Positions 35,280-43,549 of a DNA stretch of 64,000 nt are shown here, piece after piece. The DNA lies in contig JAFRKJ010000032.1 in NCBI GenBank assembly GCA_017431785.1, positions 1-64,000 on the forward strand, read 5' to 3'. The position numbers and the translations under genes were made by a program. Every line of letters begins with the position of its first letter. The stretch's first letter is position 1. The notes under the pieces are model-generated. The model saw only the letters and a list, made by a program, of their open reading frames with translations. It made no database searches and had not been told where the DNA came from. This DNA is from Bacillota bacterium (lineage in GTDB: Bacteria > Bacillota > Clostridia > Peptostreptococcales > Anaerovoracaceae).

Positions 35280-35633
35280 ATGGTTTACACATTTGAAAAC
35301 ACCAAGGGGCGCAGACCCGTCGACACAGATAAGATTGCAAAATGCTTTGCCGCCGGTGGGCAGAATTACGTGCATCCAGCCACAGAAGAGGATCGGGTGA
35401 AACTCATCGAATATCTTGAATCAGAAGGTTTCTCCTGTGTGGAGAATCAATCATACTCCAGGCAGGATACGATTGAATCACGGCTTCCTCTGGTCATTGA
35501 GCTTGAACAAAAGAAAATCTACCGCATGGGGAATGTGACATCTGCAGCAGTGGCCGCCGGCACGGGCATTATCATGACCGACCGGGATTTCTATTTGCTC
35601 TATTCACTGTGTTCACTTTTTGGATCATTTTGA
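35280..35633 (+). CDS. Hypothetical protein, 117 aa
   Basis: 117 aa from ATG 35280 with AGGAGG 6 bases upstream. It looks cytoplasmic and mixed alpha/beta; the C terminus is hydrophobic (YLLYSLCSLFGSF). I recognise no family. It is the first gene behind shared upstream module copy 1. Confidence 0.6.
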   Translation: MVYTFENTKGRRPVDTDKIAKCFAAGGQNYVHPATEEDRVKLIEYLESEGFSCVENQSYSRQDTIESRLPLVIELEQKKIYRMGNVTSAAVAAGTGIIMTDRDFYLLYSLCSLFGSF

Positions 35634-35665
35634 TAAAGAACTACCGTAATGTCCAGATGCAGTTG

Positions 35666-35674
35666 TGCTATAAT
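35666..35674 (+). promoter_or_regulatory. Extended -10 promoter, leaderless layout
   Basis: TGC-TATAAT ends 6 bases before ATG 35681 and there is no ribosome site in between. The transcript would begin at the ATG itself. Confidence 0.6.
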
Positions 35675-35680
35675 TACTAT

Positions 35681-36094
35681 ATGAAAACGAAGAAAGAATA
35701 CTCCGAACGAAAACTGAAGAAGTTCCTGGACGAGAACAAGGAAAAGGCCAAAGCTTTTCTGGCTGATGACGAAAAGATGGAAAAACTGTTTAGAGACTTT
35801 GAGAAAAAGCTGAAGCTGATTCCGAAGATCGGCAAACGCGCCAGCGACGTTGCCGTACTGCTTTCCATGCTCCGGGCATATATCAAAAAGCAGTACACCG
35901 ACGTTTCCATTGCTACGATCATAGCCGCCGTTGCAGGACTCATTTACGTGGTCAATCCCATGGATGTGGTTCCTGAGTATGTCCTGGGCGTCGGCATCCT
36001 GGACGACGCAGCCATCCTCGGAATCATCCTGCAGGCAATGCACATGGATCTGAACAAGTATAAGAAGTGGCAGAAAGCCAACGGGAAGAGATAA
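35681..36094 (+). CDS. DUF1232 (YkvA) protein, copy A
   Basis: 137 aa with a Lys/Glu-rich N-terminal helix and one C-terminal DUF1232 segment holding the conserved VVNPMDVVPEYVLGVGILDD loop. It is a paralogue (same length, same end) of the protein at 50521. Function is unknown; YkvA-like proteins are small membrane-associated factors. It seems to be translated from a leaderless mRNA, unlike copy B, which has a ribosome site. Confidence 0.8.
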   Translation: MKTKKEYSERKLKKFLDENKEKAKAFLADDEKMEKLFRDFEKKLKLIPKIGKRASDVAVLLSMLRAYIKKQYTDVSIATIIAAVAGLIYVVNPMDVVPEYVLGVGILDDAAILGIILQAMHMDLNKYKKWQKANGKR

Positions 36095-36100
36095 AGGGAA

Positions 36101-36143
36101 GTTTTTTGGACACATCTTTTGCGATACTAGCATCAAGAGGGGA
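36101..36143 (+). promoter_or_regulatory. Shared upstream module, copy 2
   Basis: GTTTTTTGGACAC, 18 bases (with GATACT), then ATCAAGAGGGGA. It lies 22 bases before the ATG of the 40-aa protein, which has its own AGGAGG. Confidence 0.6.
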
Positions 36144-36164
36144 GCAAATAAGGAGGTAGCAAAG

Positions 36165-36287
36165 ATGTTGTTTGGATTAATGATAGTGGCATTTATCGTG
36201 GCACACCCGATTATAACGATATTGGGTGTTGTTGCCGTAAGCGCTTTAATGAACATCGGCGATATCTATAGGGAACTTATAAGTTGA
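36165..36287 (+). CDS. 40-aa membrane peptide
   Basis: MLFGLMIVAFIVAHPIITIL and a second hydrophobic stretch, ending DIYRELIS. A perfect AGGAGG is 10 bases before the ATG. Its TGA overlaps the TTG start of the next gene (TTGA), so the two are coupled. No family recognised. Confidence 0.65.
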   Translation: MLFGLMIVAFIVAHPIITILGVVAVSALMNIGDIYRELIS

Positions 36288-36589
36288 GCAGAGCATTCGT
36301 TACAGATAAAGAAGACTGGGTATATTGTGCAAAGGCAGGAGAGCGATGCATGCACGCGGAAGAAGGAAAAGTGTGCAGCGAGACCGACTGCGAGTTTTTT
36401 GATCGGGAGATTAAGACTCCGGTTCGCAGCACCAGCTCTGTTAAGGTTGTCAAGCGCAAGCCAAAGAATGCAAAAGCAACATTAGAGGCAAAAGCCGAAC
36501 CGCGAAGAGCGACGAAGAAATCCACTTTGAAGAAACCGAAGAAGTGGGGAGGACGGAGTGGAAGCAACTGCTATGGCAAATATAACTGA
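36284..36589 (+). CDS. Cys-containing, Lys-rich small protein
   Basis: 101 aa from TTG 36284. The first 45 residues hold four cysteines (YCAKAGERCMHAEEGKVCSE, TDCEF), a possible metal knuckle. The second half is very basic and shares KAEPRRATKKSTLKKPKK with the mini-protein at 32052. A nucleic-acid-binding role is possible. It is the last chromosomal-type gene before the A+T-rich defence island. Confidence 0.6.
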   Translation: MSRAFVTDKEDWVYCAKAGERCMHAEEGKVCSETDCEFFDREIKTPVRSTSSVKVVKRKPKNAKATLEAKAEPRRATKKSTLKKPKKWGGRSGSNCYGKYN

Positions 36590-36639
36590 TGGTCTTTAGG
36601 GGTCTATTTCCATAGTTAATAGAGTAATTGATATAATAC

Positions 36640-36680
36640 AAAGGGGTAATCATTTTTTTCTGGTTACCCCTTTGCACTAA
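36640..36680. terminator. Terminator at the left edge of the defence island
   Basis: AAAGGGGTAA, 14 bases, TTACCCCTTT. A TATAAT (36632-36637) lies directly upstream on the plus strand, so a very short plus-strand RNA could also be made here. Confidence 0.65.
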
Positions 36681-36689
36681 GATGATATT

Positions 36690-38540
36690 CTATTTCCAAA
36701 TTTTAACTGCTATTTTTGCAAGTCGTTCTGCACGTTTCTCGACCTCCGTATGATTAAATTTCTTAGGGTGGTTACTAGTCAAATCTTTAATTAGCTCAAA
36801 AGTAGATTCCGGAATACTTTTATCACCACTTTGAGTTCCTTTTTTGTAGACTTTGAGCTTTTCCTTGTAATTGTTGTTGCTTGCAGACGAGTTTTCTGGA
36901 GTAAAGAGTAGGGCCTTGTTCCCAATCCTCTCGACAACTATCTCCTTGAAATCTGTTTTAATTTCGTCAGGTACAGATACTTTTCCATACCAAGATTGTA
37001 AGTCTGGCAAATCCTGAGGGATGATATGTTCAACAGAGAGACCTACTGGTACAGGATTGTTGTCTCCCGAGTTTGTCTTCCGCATATAGGTTTCCAGCTT
37101 CCTTAAATAATACTCGGACACTGTATTGTTTGAAGGTGCAAACTCAATAAAAGCGCTTTCAAATTCATTATTACTAACTAGTCGTTTTTTTTCATCAGCA
37201 ATCATTCTAGTGATTGTTTTTAATGGAGCCTTACCAGTCTTCATCTTTTCGATACATTTTTCAAAAATAGTATCAAGTCGATTAAAACTCTTATCACACA
37301 CCTGCATTCTAATGACAAGAGAAGTTAATGTGTCAAGAAATTCTTCAAAGTCTTTTCTTTCGTTTTGATTTGGATTTTTCTTATTAAGAATGCGTACTGT
37401 ATCATTCGGATATCGCTTACATACAGCAAAGATTAGCACAAAGACTTGATCCAAACTAAGACGACGTAAATCTTCAAGCCTTTTCTGTATAGGGTGTTTT
37501 GATTGTTCAACATTTTTCCTAAGTAAACCATATGTTTCTCCGTCTGCTTTTAGACTTTTGTAGAAGGAGGAAAAATCATCATGCGCACCATCATAATAGT
37601 ATTCTCTGAACTTGTTAGGTATTTCGGCCTTTGAGATACGTCCTTCGCCACCATCATAGAAGAAAAGAGATACAAAGAAATTCGTGAGATGCTTGTCGCC
37701 TACACCAGAAATAAACGAATCCCATTGTTGCTTTCCTTTTCCTCTTTCACTCCAATGCATGAAAATGTTTTTTATTCTATCGGCAGCAGTTAAATCGATA
37801 CCCTTTCCATTTAGCGAATCAAATACTTGGAAAGCGTCCATGGAAGAGGTACACTGTATTTCAACCAGTCGAACTTTATCGGTGAGAGTGCTTACTAATC
37901 TATTGTAGAAATCCAATTCGTTTAATGAGGGATTGTCTTCACAAAAGTCATCTTTCCGCTTTGCAATTTGAGATTCAAAAAACTGATAAGCAGCTTTTAT
38001 TCTTTTTGCTCCAACATATCTTTCATCACCCGTTTCTCCTTCGGGATCAATCTCTAAAATACTATTTGTATAATATTCACCAGTATTCTCATTGAGTATT
38101 AGTCGAGGTGCAGCAGCACCGGTCTTGAGGTGGATTTCACTATAACTACGCAGGACAGCATTCAATCTTCCACTCAAATTCTTTTGCATGTTTATATCTT
38201 TTGTTGAGGAATAGGTTTCTTCTTTGACTAAATCATCTAATGCACAGAAAAGAATTGAAAGTGAAGTGAGTCTCTGCTGCCCATCAACAACATGTTTGAC
38301 CTTCGCAGTATTTATTTGATAATCATCAAAGTCGATGACTTTTCCGGTTCCATTGTCTTCTTCGTAAGTTGTAGTTACAATTGCACCTATAAAATGTTCC
38401 TTACTATGGCCTTCCATTAGATTAAAAACATCATCTAACAGTACTCCATTTTCCTGATTTCGCCATGCATAATCACGTTGATAGTCTGGTATAGCATAAT
38501 AATAATTGCTAAATAAATCACTAATTCCTTTGAATTCCAT
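36690..38540 (-). CDS. DUF262/DUF1524 (GmrSD-like) nuclease
   Basis: 616 aa. The N-terminal DUF262 domain has IPDYQRDYAW and the VVDGQQRLTSLS motif (about residues 87-98). The C-terminal DUF1524 domain has SVEHIIPQDLP and GNKALLFTPENSSASNN (about 525-585), an HNH-like site. This is the single-chain arrangement of GmrSD-type modification-dependent defence nucleases. Its A+T-rich composition matches the rest of the island. It follows the vsr gene on the same strand by 54 bases, so the two are probably one transcript. Confidence 0.85.
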   Translation of the reverse strand: MEFKGISDLFSNYYYAIPDYQRDYAWRNQENGVLLDDVFNLMEGHSKEHFIGAIVTTTYEEDNGTGKVIDFDDYQINTAKVKHVVDGQQRLTSLSILFCALDDLVKEETYSSTKDINMQKNLSGRLNAVLRSYSEIHLKTGAAAPRLILNENTGEYYTNSILEIDPEGETGDERYVGAKRIKAAYQFFESQIAKRKDDFCEDNPSLNELDFYNRLVSTLTDKVRLVEIQCTSSMDAFQVFDSLNGKGIDLTAADRIKNIFMHWSERGKGKQQWDSFISGVGDKHLTNFFVSLFFYDGGEGRISKAEIPNKFREYYYDGAHDDFSSFYKSLKADGETYGLLRKNVEQSKHPIQKRLEDLRRLSLDQVFVLIFAVCKRYPNDTVRILNKKNPNQNERKDFEEFLDTLTSLVIRMQVCDKSFNRLDTIFEKCIEKMKTGKAPLKTITRMIADEKKRLVSNNEFESAFIEFAPSNNTVSEYYLRKLETYMRKTNSGDNNPVPVGLSVEHIIPQDLPDLQSWYGKVSVPDEIKTDFKEIVVERIGNKALLFTPENSSASNNNYKEKLKVYKKGTQSGDKSIPESTFELIKDLTSNHPKKFNHTEVEKRAERLAKIAVKIWK

Positions 38541-38594
38541 TACTAACTCCTTTTCATTGTATTAAATGTGTATATAGGCCATTACACTTAATAA

Positions 38595-39041
38595 TTACAG
38601 TAAATCAATACTACGTGCATACTCTGTCTGTATTACATTAACTATTGAGTCAGCACATCGGCTGACATCTTTTTTTATTTCTTTTTCCCAGAAATGTACT
38701 GGTGTCCAGCCCAACTCTACAAGGAGCGCATCGTTACGTTTATCACGCGATATGTTCTCTTCAATTTTTTCAATCCAATAATCACGATTGGACTTAAGCT
38801 TTTGCTTCCGTTCTGACCAGTTTTCGCCGTGCCAAAATTCACCATCAACAAATACTGCAACCCTGTATTTCGTGATAGCAATATCGGGAGAACCAGGGAG
38901 TGTTCGCATGTTTTTTCTATAACGAATACCCCTATGCCATAATTCCTTGGCTAAGGCAGTTTCTGCTTTACTGCCTTTCAAACTAACATTGGACATCCTT
39001 TTTGAGATTTCAGGGGTAGTTTTTAGTACTTGGTGTTTCAT
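38595..39041 (-). CDS. vsr: Very-short-patch repair endonuclease (Vsr)
   Basis: 148 aa from ATG 39041. Vsr landmarks are present: SKRMSNVSLKGSKAE, PGSPDIAI, VDGEFWHGENW and LGWTPVHFWEKEI. Vsr nicks next to T in T:G mismatches that arise when 5-methylcytosine deaminates. It sits back to back with a cytosine-5 methyltransferase, the expected partner. A TATAAC on the minus strand ends 8 bases before the ATG and there is no ribosome site, suggesting a leaderless mRNA (TTG 39047 is an alternative start). Confidence 0.9.
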   Translation of the reverse strand: MKHQVLKTTPEISKRMSNVSLKGSKAETALAKELWHRGIRYRKNMRTLPGSPDIAITKYRVAVFVDGEFWHGENWSERKQKLKSNRDYWIEKIEENISRDKRNDALLVELGWTPVHFWEKEIKKDVSRCADSIVNVIQTEYARSIDLL

Positions 39042-39138
39042 TTTCAATCGTTATACTGGGGTGTTTTTGACTCTGCTTTTATTATACAATTACTACTACT
39101 AAAACAAAATGGCTTTTTGTTTAGCCTATGAAATACTG

Positions 39139-39147
39139 TGTTATAAT
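39139..39147 (+). promoter_or_regulatory. Extended -10 promoter of the methyltransferase operon
   Basis: TGT-TATAAT, about 93 bases before ATG 39240. Confidence 0.55.
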
Positions 39148-39167
39148 AATACTGCCTATATGTCGAA

Positions 39168-39181
39168 CTGCCACTTGGCAG
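39168..39181. promoter_or_regulatory. Dyad in the methyltransferase leader
   Basis: CTGCCA-CT-TGGCAG, 14-20 bases after the predicted transcription start. It could be an operator for autoregulation. A second small hairpin, GGCTTGTAAGCC (39216-39227), touches the AAGGAGG ribosome site and could hide it. Confidence 0.45.
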
Positions 39182-39239
39182 CGCTAACACTTTACATATA
39201 GGGAATAAGTGTGAAGGCTTGTAAGCCAAGGAGGACTTT

Positions 39240-40541
39240 ATGAAAAAAACAATGGTTGAATTATTTGCTGGTGTTGGCGGATTTCGCCTTGGATTAGACC
39301 GTTTGGAGAGCGGATGGGAAACTACGTGGTTTTCACAGTGGGAACCAGGCAAAAAGAAACAATGGGCACATGATTGTTACGTGTATCATTTTGGCGATAG
39401 CGTAGATTTATCAGGGAAGGTCACAACAGGAATCGACATTTCAGAAGTTGACAAGAACGATGTTCCAGACCACACACTTCTTACAGGGGGATTCCCTTGT
39501 CAAGATTATAGCGTGGCACATTCATTGACTTCATCAAAGGGAATCGAAGGGAAAAAAGGTGTTCTTTGGTGGCAGATAAGAGATGTCTTGATTGCTAAGA
39601 GACCTCCTTTTGTTTTGCTTGAAAATGTTGATCGCTTGCTTAAATCACCGGCGTCACAACGCGGAAGGGATTTTGGAATTATTCTGACATCGTTTGCACA
39701 GTTGGGTTATCGTGTTGAGTGGCGTGTCGTCAACGCGTCAGAATATGGAGCACATCAGCGGCGCAGAAGAACGTTCATATTTGCATATGAAAAAAACACA
39801 AAATACGCTGAGAGAATGGATGTCTTAGATGAAAAAGATATCATTACACAGAAGGGGTTCATGGCAAAGTCTTTCCCGATAGCTAGCATACGAGAAGAAA
39901 GATACGGGGAAGTACGACACACCGATATTTCCAAAGAAGATATTCAAACACTTTTGGAAATAGGAACTGTTGAAAGTGATAATGACCTTATTGATATGAC
40001 TAAATATTTCAAATTTGAATTTGGTAATGCAGGATATATGAAAGATGGGTCAGTAATAACTGCAAATGTTGAAGCAGATTCCATAGAACCTGGACTTCTT
40101 AAAGAAGTTACTGAAGCAGGGGTTGATGAACAGTATTACATCAAGCAGGAAGATTTGTCTAATTGGACATATATGAAAGGGGCAAAAAAAATCCCAAGAA
40201 AGTCTTCGAATGGTCATGAATATATCTTTTCTGAAGGTCCAATAGCATTTCCTGATCCACTCGATAAACCTTCAAGAACAATGCTGACTAGTGAGAGTAC
40301 TAAGAATAGGAGCACACATGTTATTGCCGACCCTGGCACCGGAAGACTGAGATTAATAACTGAGATAGAAGCTGAAAGATTACAAGGATTTGATGATGAC
40401 TGGACAAAAAACTGCCTTTTAGATGGTGACATCGTAGAAATGCCAAAAAGGATGAGATACTTTTGCATGGGGAATGCACTGGTTGTTCCTATGATTACTA
40501 GAATGGGAAGAGTCATCGATTCTATCATCGAGAACGAATGA
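39240..40541 (+). CDS. dcm: DNA cytosine-5 methyltransferase (M.Sau3AI-like)
   Basis: 433 aa. Motif I VELFAGVGGFRLGLD, motif IV GFPCQDYSV with the nucleophile Cys87, motif VI ENVDRLL, motif VIII AHQRRRRTF and motif X GNALVVPMI are in order. The variable region between VIII and IX sets the target. The neighbours are a Sau3AI-like and a BglII/BstYI-like nuclease, so the likely target is GATC. Excellent AAGGAGG site. Confidence 0.92.
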   Translation: MKKTMVELFAGVGGFRLGLDRLESGWETTWFSQWEPGKKKQWAHDCYVYHFGDSVDLSGKVTTGIDISEVDKNDVPDHTLLTGGFPCQDYSVAHSLTSSKGIEGKKGVLWWQIRDVLIAKRPPFVLLENVDRLLKSPASQRGRDFGIILTSFAQLGYRVEWRVVNASEYGAHQRRRRTFIFAYEKNTKYAERMDVLDEKDIITQKGFMAKSFPIASIREERYGEVRHTDISKEDIQTLLEIGTVESDNDLIDMTKYFKFEFGNAGYMKDGSVITANVEADSIEPGLLKEVTEAGVDEQYYIKQEDLSNWTYMKGAKKIPRKSSNGHEYIFSEGPIAFPDPLDKPSRTMLTSESTKNRSTHVIADPGTGRLRLITEIEAERLQGFDDDWTKNCLLDGDIVEMPKRMRYFCMGNALVVPMITRMGRVIDSIIENE

Positions 40542-40557
40542 TAGACAATACACATCT

Positions 40558-41913
40558 ATGGATACCAGAAAATATAAAACAAAGGAAGCCGTATTAAAAA
40601 GGGCGCAGGAAGCGATAGGTGTCCCGTTGGGCTCAATTGACCGGACAGGAAGACTACGTACAGGCAAAGGTGCAATTGGAACAGTGCTTGAAGAGAGTTG
40701 GTTCGGATATTCACCAAACAGTGAGTCTGAACCTGATTTTCCTGATGCGAGGGTTGAATTAAAAGTTACACCATATTTACACACTCGTTCTGGTATTCGT
40801 GCAAAGGAGCGCTTAGTCTGTAATATCATCAATTATATGACTGAGTATCAAAAATCTTTTGAAACAAGTGACTTTTGGCACAAATGCGAAACGTTATTAA
40901 TAATGTCATATGAGCACAAACCGGACAAACCAAAGAGTGAGTTCACTATTGACAAGGCCATTCTGTTTAGTTTCCCAGAAGAAGATCTTCGTATCATTAA
41001 ACAAGATTGGGAGAAGATTATCTCTAAAATCAGAAATGGAGAAGCCCATTCGATTACGGAGGGGGACACACTATATCTTGCAGCTTGTACAAAAGGCGTT
41101 AATGCTTCTTCCGTGAGGAAACAGCCGTTTAGTAGTACACCCGCAAAACAGCGAGCCTATTCATTGAAGTCGTCATATATGACAAGAATTCTTAACAAAT
41201 ACATCTTCGGGGCAGAAGAAGATGAGCATATTATTACGGATTGGAGGATTCTTTCTAATAACACTTTCGAAGATATTATTATCGAAAGACTGAGTCCCTT
41301 CTATGGACAAACAGTAGATAGACTTGCAGCTTATTTTGAAGTTTTGGGTCATGCGAAAAACAAAAACGAGTTGCTTCTTTCAAGAATGATGGGTGTCAAA
41401 GGACGAGTATCACAAACTGCCGAATTTCAAAACGCGAATATCGTACCAAAGACTGTCAGAATACAGAAAAATGGAAAGATAAAGGAAAGCATGTCATTTC
41501 CGACATTCAAATTTAATGAAATAATCAATGAGGATTGGGAAACATCTTCCTTGAAGGAAATGATTGAACCAACAAAATTCATGTTTGCTATTTTTGAAGA
41601 AAATGTTGACGGCGATTATGTATTTAAGAGAATAAAATTCTGGAATATGCCAGCCCAAGACATCGATGAGGTTCATCGAGTATGGGAACGTACTGTTAGA
41701 ATAATAAAAGACGGTGTAAAACTGTCTTTTGATGGGCGAGTAACAAGAAACAATTTGCCAAAACAATCTGAAAGTTATGTCGCACATGTACGACCACATG
41801 CAAGAGATAGTAACGATGTTTATCCTTTGCCAGATGGTAGGGTAATGTCTAAACAATGCTTCTGGTTAAATAGGGAATATATTGAAAAAATTATTAGTGA
41901 AGAGTACAGGTAA
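40558..41913 (+). CDS. Sau3AI-family restriction endonuclease
   Basis: 451 aa, close to Sau3AI in length, with a MutH-like catalytic half and a second MutH-like allosteric half. The start has GAIGTVLEESWFG, then SEPDFPDARVELKV. Asp60, Glu67 and Lys69 have the 7-and-2 spacing of the MutH/Sau3AI active site. The family cuts GATC. It follows the methyltransferase by 16 bases without an evident ribosome site. Confidence 0.9.
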   Translation: MDTRKYKTKEAVLKRAQEAIGVPLGSIDRTGRLRTGKGAIGTVLEESWFGYSPNSESEPDFPDARVELKVTPYLHTRSGIRAKERLVCNIINYMTEYQKSFETSDFWHKCETLLIMSYEHKPDKPKSEFTIDKAILFSFPEEDLRIIKQDWEKIISKIRNGEAHSITEGDTLYLAACTKGVNASSVRKQPFSSTPAKQRAYSLKSSYMTRILNKYIFGAEEDEHIITDWRILSNNTFEDIIIERLSPFYGQTVDRLAAYFEVLGHAKNKNELLLSRMMGVKGRVSQTAEFQNANIVPKTVRIQKNGKIKESMSFPTFKFNEIINEDWETSSLKEMIEPTKFMFAIFEENVDGDYVFKRIKFWNMPAQDIDEVHRVWERTVRIIKDGVKLSFDGRVTRNNLPKQSESYVAHVRPHARDSNDVYPLPDGRVMSKQCFWLNREYIEKIISEEYR

Positions 41914-41939
41914 GAAGGTCTTGATGAAAGGGTGTTCAT

Positions 41940-42725
41940 ATGAATACTACTCGAGATGGACAAAAGTGGGGTCGTGACGAGACGGTATTAGCATTTGATT
42001 TGTATTGGAGAATTCCATTTACCAAAATTGATAAACGTAACCCTGAAATCATTGAGCTCGCAGCAATACTTGGTCGAACACCAGGAGCTGTTACCTATAA
42101 AATTCTTAATTTAGCACATCATGATCCTGAGTTAAGAAGGCGCAATATTACTGCGATGTCTCATGGGAGCAAATTGGATGAAGAAATATTTCATGAGTTT
42201 TATGAAAACATAGGTGGATTGTCGTATGAAGCCCATCTTATTAAATCCAACATTATGAGCGAAAATGATTCAAGTACCCTGAAAACATTTGAATTGGAAG
42301 AAATGCCCCCAGGAGAATATCGTGAAAGAATGGTGAAAGAAAGAATTGGACATTACTATTTTAGATTAGCTATAGTTAATTCATATTCTAACAGATGTTG
42401 CATTACTGGATTAAGCATCCCCACCTTATTAGTGGCAAGCCATATTAAACCATGGAAGGACAGTGACGTAAAGACAGAACGGACAAATCCATGTAATGGG
42501 CTGTGCCTAAATTCTTTCCATGATAGAGCATTTGATCGAGGACTAATTACTATAGATAACCAGTATAGTGTTATTATTTCGAGTAAAGTAAAAAAAGCTG
42601 AAATGGATGATGCAACGAAGTCTTGGTTACTTGGATATGAGAAACAACAGATTCATCTCCCGGATAAGTTTGTACCAAGAAAAGATTTCATTGAATATCA
42701 TAATGATGTGATATTTCAAAAGTGA
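41940..42725 (+). CDS. HNH endonuclease
   Basis: 261 aa. An N-terminal region (RDETVLAFDLYWRIPF ... ELAAILGRTPGAVTYKI) resembles a small DNA-binding helix-turn-helix. The C-terminal half is an HNH_2 domain: CCITGLSIPTLLVASHIKPW, then NPCNGLCLNSFHDRAFDRGLIT. Such proteins accompany restriction systems as extra nucleases. It lies 26 bases after the Sau3AI-like gene. Confidence 0.85.
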   Translation: MNTTRDGQKWGRDETVLAFDLYWRIPFTKIDKRNPEIIELAAILGRTPGAVTYKILNLAHHDPELRRRNITAMSHGSKLDEEIFHEFYENIGGLSYEAHLIKSNIMSENDSSTLKTFELEEMPPGEYRERMVKERIGHYYFRLAIVNSYSNRCCITGLSIPTLLVASHIKPWKDSDVKTERTNPCNGLCLNSFHDRAFDRGLITIDNQYSVIISSKVKKAEMDDATKSWLLGYEKQQIHLPDKFVPRKDFIEYHNDVIFQK

Positions 42726-42770
42726 GAATTTGAGAATTAATGATAATCTGATACAAGAAAGGTGGGGCAT

Positions 42771-43502
42771 ATGAAGGTTCAATTTAAGATAAGTAATGAA
42801 CGTTTTTTTAACAATGGAAAGATTGTTTTAAATGCAATTCCTGATGTTAGAGACAGCATTCGAAAAGCACTATCACAAGAGGAAGTAATATCAACAATAC
42901 GACGGACACCGAAGGGCAGACCGGAGTACGATGGAATTAATGCTGCAAGTCTAAATAAAGCATTGCGTCGTTGTTTAAGCGCAGAATCCATCAAAGGGGA
43001 GACACATGTTGAAAACGGTGTGTTCTTTCACACAACAAAGAGTGGATTTGATTTCTCATTTTATGATGAGAAGTATAATATAGCTCGCTTATACAACTAT
43101 TATCAAGGGACTGTTGGTGTATTGAACGGTGATAAGAAAATCATAGATGTATATAAAAAACTGGGTTATAAGAAAAAAGAGTGGAAGGGGATGATTGCCA
43201 CTATTAGTTCAAAAGTGGAAGAAAACGCTGACTTTATTGTTGACAAAGAAAAGCTTATAGTTGCTGGGGAATTGCAATTTGGGAACTGGGCACTCATCTA
43301 TAGAGATCTTTTTCGCCTACTTGATGCTGATAGCAATCCAGGAGTCGATTTTTATATATATGTAACTGCAGATGACGAGCTGAGCGGATTTCTTAGCAGT
43401 AATACAGTTTCATTTAGATCGGCAAGTGAGGTTATTAGCGAATATCTTTCTATCATAAAGACACCGGTCTGGTTGATTGGATTAGGCATTAACAAGTTAT
43501 GA
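42771..43502 (+). CDS. BglII/BstYI-like restriction endonuclease
   Basis: 243 aa from ATG 42771 with AAAGGTGG upstream. The C-terminal half has FIVDKEKLIVAGELQFGNW. Asp158, Glu167 and Gln169 have the D-9-E-2-Q spacing of BglII and BstYI, an unusual active-site signature. BglII cuts AGATCT and BstYI RGATCY, both with a GATC core. It therefore fits the same methyltransferase as the Sau3AI-like enzyme. Confidence 0.78.
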   Translation: MKVQFKISNERFFNNGKIVLNAIPDVRDSIRKALSQEEVISTIRRTPKGRPEYDGINAASLNKALRRCLSAESIKGETHVENGVFFHTTKSGFDFSFYDEKYNIARLYNYYQGTVGVLNGDKKIIDVYKKLGYKKKEWKGMIATISSKVEENADFIVDKEKLIVAGELQFGNWALIYRDLFRLLDADSNPGVDFYIYVTADDELSGFLSSNTVSFRSASEVISEYLSIIKTPVWLIGLGINKL

Positions 43503-43549
43503 GATAATGGGCAAATGACGATAGCGAAGTCAAGACTAGAGTGATTTTA

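Noticed and set aside
36101-36125. Sigma-54 promoter at GGACAC...TTGC
   Set aside because: The GG to GC distance is one base too long and the sister copies of the module lack the GC.
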